From NCBI GenBank assembly GCA_023392115.1, contig JAEVZT010000559.1, forward strand, positions 1-6,302: a DNA stretch of 6,302 bases, given 5' to 3'. The notes under the pieces were generated by a model. The model worked only from the letters and a program-made list of their open reading frames with translations. It was not told where the DNA came from and searched no databases. Below, in pieces: positions 5,529-6,302 of this stretch (positions are counted from its first letter, which is position 1; the number at the start of each line of letters is the position of its first letter). Both the position numbers and the translations under genes were made by a program. This DNA comes from Chloroflexota bacterium. Its GTDB lineage: Bacteria > Chloroflexota > Anaerolineae > Aggregatilineales > Phototrophicaceae.

Positions 5529-6302
5529 TTACTGCGCGAGCACCTCTGCCAGCTTGTACAGGTTCAAGTCGACCTTCTTGTGCTTGCCGATAATTTCGGA
5601 GTAGGGCGTTGTCTCGGCTGAACTTCTGACCCATCCGACGAGGCAGCCGTGTTCGCCGTTGACGAGGTGTGTCGCTGCGCTCGCGCCGAGCCGGGTTGCC
5701 ACAAGGCGGTCAAATGCGCCCGGCGCGCCGCCGCGTTGAACATGACCGAGGATCGTCGTGCGCAGCTCAAAGCCGAGCGCCGCCTTATGTTCCTTGAAGT
5801 ACTGTGCCAGATGTTCGCCGTTGTACTTCGCGCCCTCGGCGACGACGATCATGCCGTTCGTCTTGCCGCGCGCATATGCCTCGCGTAGGGTCTGGGCGAT
5901 TTCTTCGGGGCTGATTTCCGCTTCGGGAATGACAACCGCTTCCGCGCCGCCGGCAATGCCCGACATCAGCGCAAGATAACCGCTGTCGCGTCCCATGACT
6001 TCGTCGACGAACGCGCGGCGGTGTGATGACGCCGTCACTTTCAGCCGGTCGATCGCCTCAAGCGCGATGTTCAGCGCTGTGTCGACGCCGATCGTGATTT
6101 CCGAACCGTACAGGTCATTGTCGATCGTCGACGCGACGCCGATGACCGGAAAGCCCATCTTTGACAGCTCAAAAGCGCCGGTCTGCGAGCCGTTGCCGCC
6201 AATGACGACCAAGCCTTCAATTTGCCGGTGCCGCAGGTTGTGAAGCGCCTGTAAACGACCTTCTTCAGTCTTGAACTCGGGACAGCGGGCGCTGCCGAGG
6301 AT
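5529..6302 (-). CDS. pfkA: 6-phosphofructokinase (PfkA family), N-terminus cut by window edge
   Basis: The window shows 257 residues plus the TAA at 5531-5529. The frame stays open to 6302, so about 66 N-terminal residues, including the first glycine-rich ATP loop, are missing by comparison with the 320-residue E. coli enzyme. The enzyme phosphorylates fructose 6-phosphate to fructose 1,6-bisphosphate. Visible blocks, numbered from the first visible residue: LGSARCPEF (2-10, with the Arg72 equivalent at 6), LVVIGGNGSQTGA (31-43), STIDND (58-63, catalytic base Asp61, equivalent to Asp127), SSHRRAF, EVMGRDSGYLAL, VVAEGA, and ILGHVQRGGAPGAFDRL (the His249/Arg252 region). The spacing matches E. 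coli PfkA residue for residue across these sites. Gly follows the substituted Asn in GGNGS, as in ATP-dependent rather than PPi-dependent enzymes. The Asp103 position is Asn and the usual PGTIDND reads ASTIDND. TTG at 6212 is an internal Leu, not a start. The family is certain; the phosphoryl donor is less so. Confidence 0.93.
   Translation of the reverse strand: MLGSARCPEFKTEEGRLQALHNLRHRQIEGLVVIGGNGSQTGAFELSKMGFPVIGVASTIDNDLYGSEITIGVDTALNIALEAIDRLKVTASSHRRAFVDEVMGRDSGYLALMSGIAGGAEAVVIPEAEISPEEIAQTLREAYARGKTNGMIVVAEGAKYNGEHLAQYFKEHKAALGFELRTTILGHVQRGGAPGAFDRLVATRLGASAATHLVNGEHGCLVGWVRSSAETTPYSEIIGKHKKVDLNLYKLAEVLAQ

Noticed and set aside
5529..6212. A 227-codon phosphofructokinase starting at TTG 6212
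   Set aside because: The frame continues to the right edge with family sequence (SARCPEF and NL before VVIGGNGS), so this TTG is an internal leucine and the gene is simply cut by the window.

Overview
The window is about 6.3 kb of GC-rich bacterial DNA. It holds five tightly packed genes of central carbon metabolism and a single AT-richer intergenic region of 189 bp. I see no mobile element, phage gene, CRISPR array, tRNA or rRNA. The host is a bacterium that uses both GTG and ATG starts. The short (about 300-residue) 6-phosphogluconate dehydrogenase and the unusual GGNGS/ASTIDND phosphofructokinase make a Chloroflexota-like host my best guess, but only from general resemblance and with low confidence.

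Layout. Positions 1-2244 (minus strand) carry a large NDP-forming acyl-CoA synthetase-type protein. It runs off the left edge and ends inside the linker that, in Pat/PatZ-type protein lysine acetyltransferases, leads into a GNAT domain. Positions 2245-2433 form a divergent control region with three inverted repeats: a 24-bp one enclosing the ribosome binding site of the leftward gene, an 11-bp one, and a 27-bp near-perfect one just upstream of the rightward operon. Positions 2434-5518 (plus strand) are a three-gene operon, gnd-zwf-pgl. Its two junctions are 4-bp stop/start overlaps (ATGA and GTGA), so the genes are probably translationally coupled. Positions 5529-6302 (minus strand) are the C-terminal four fifths of a 6-phosphofructokinase gene. 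It converges on pgl with only 10 bp between the stop codons and runs off the right edge.

How the genes fit together. zwf, pgl and gnd encode the three successive enzymes of the oxidative pentose phosphate pathway (glucose 6-phosphate to ribulose 5-phosphate, CO2 and two reduced cofactors). pfkA controls the competing glycolytic use of the same hexose phosphates. The acyl-CoA synthetase/acetyltransferase-like protein would link acetyl-CoA or acyl-CoA status to metabolism, either as an ADP-forming synthetase or as a lysine acetyltransferase. That it regulates its neighbours is speculation.

I do not see a novel multi-gene system. The most interesting signals are the regulatory dyads between the divergent genes, the retained catalytic histidines in the Pat-like protein, and the Asp-to-Asn change in the phosphofructokinase ATP/Mg loop.
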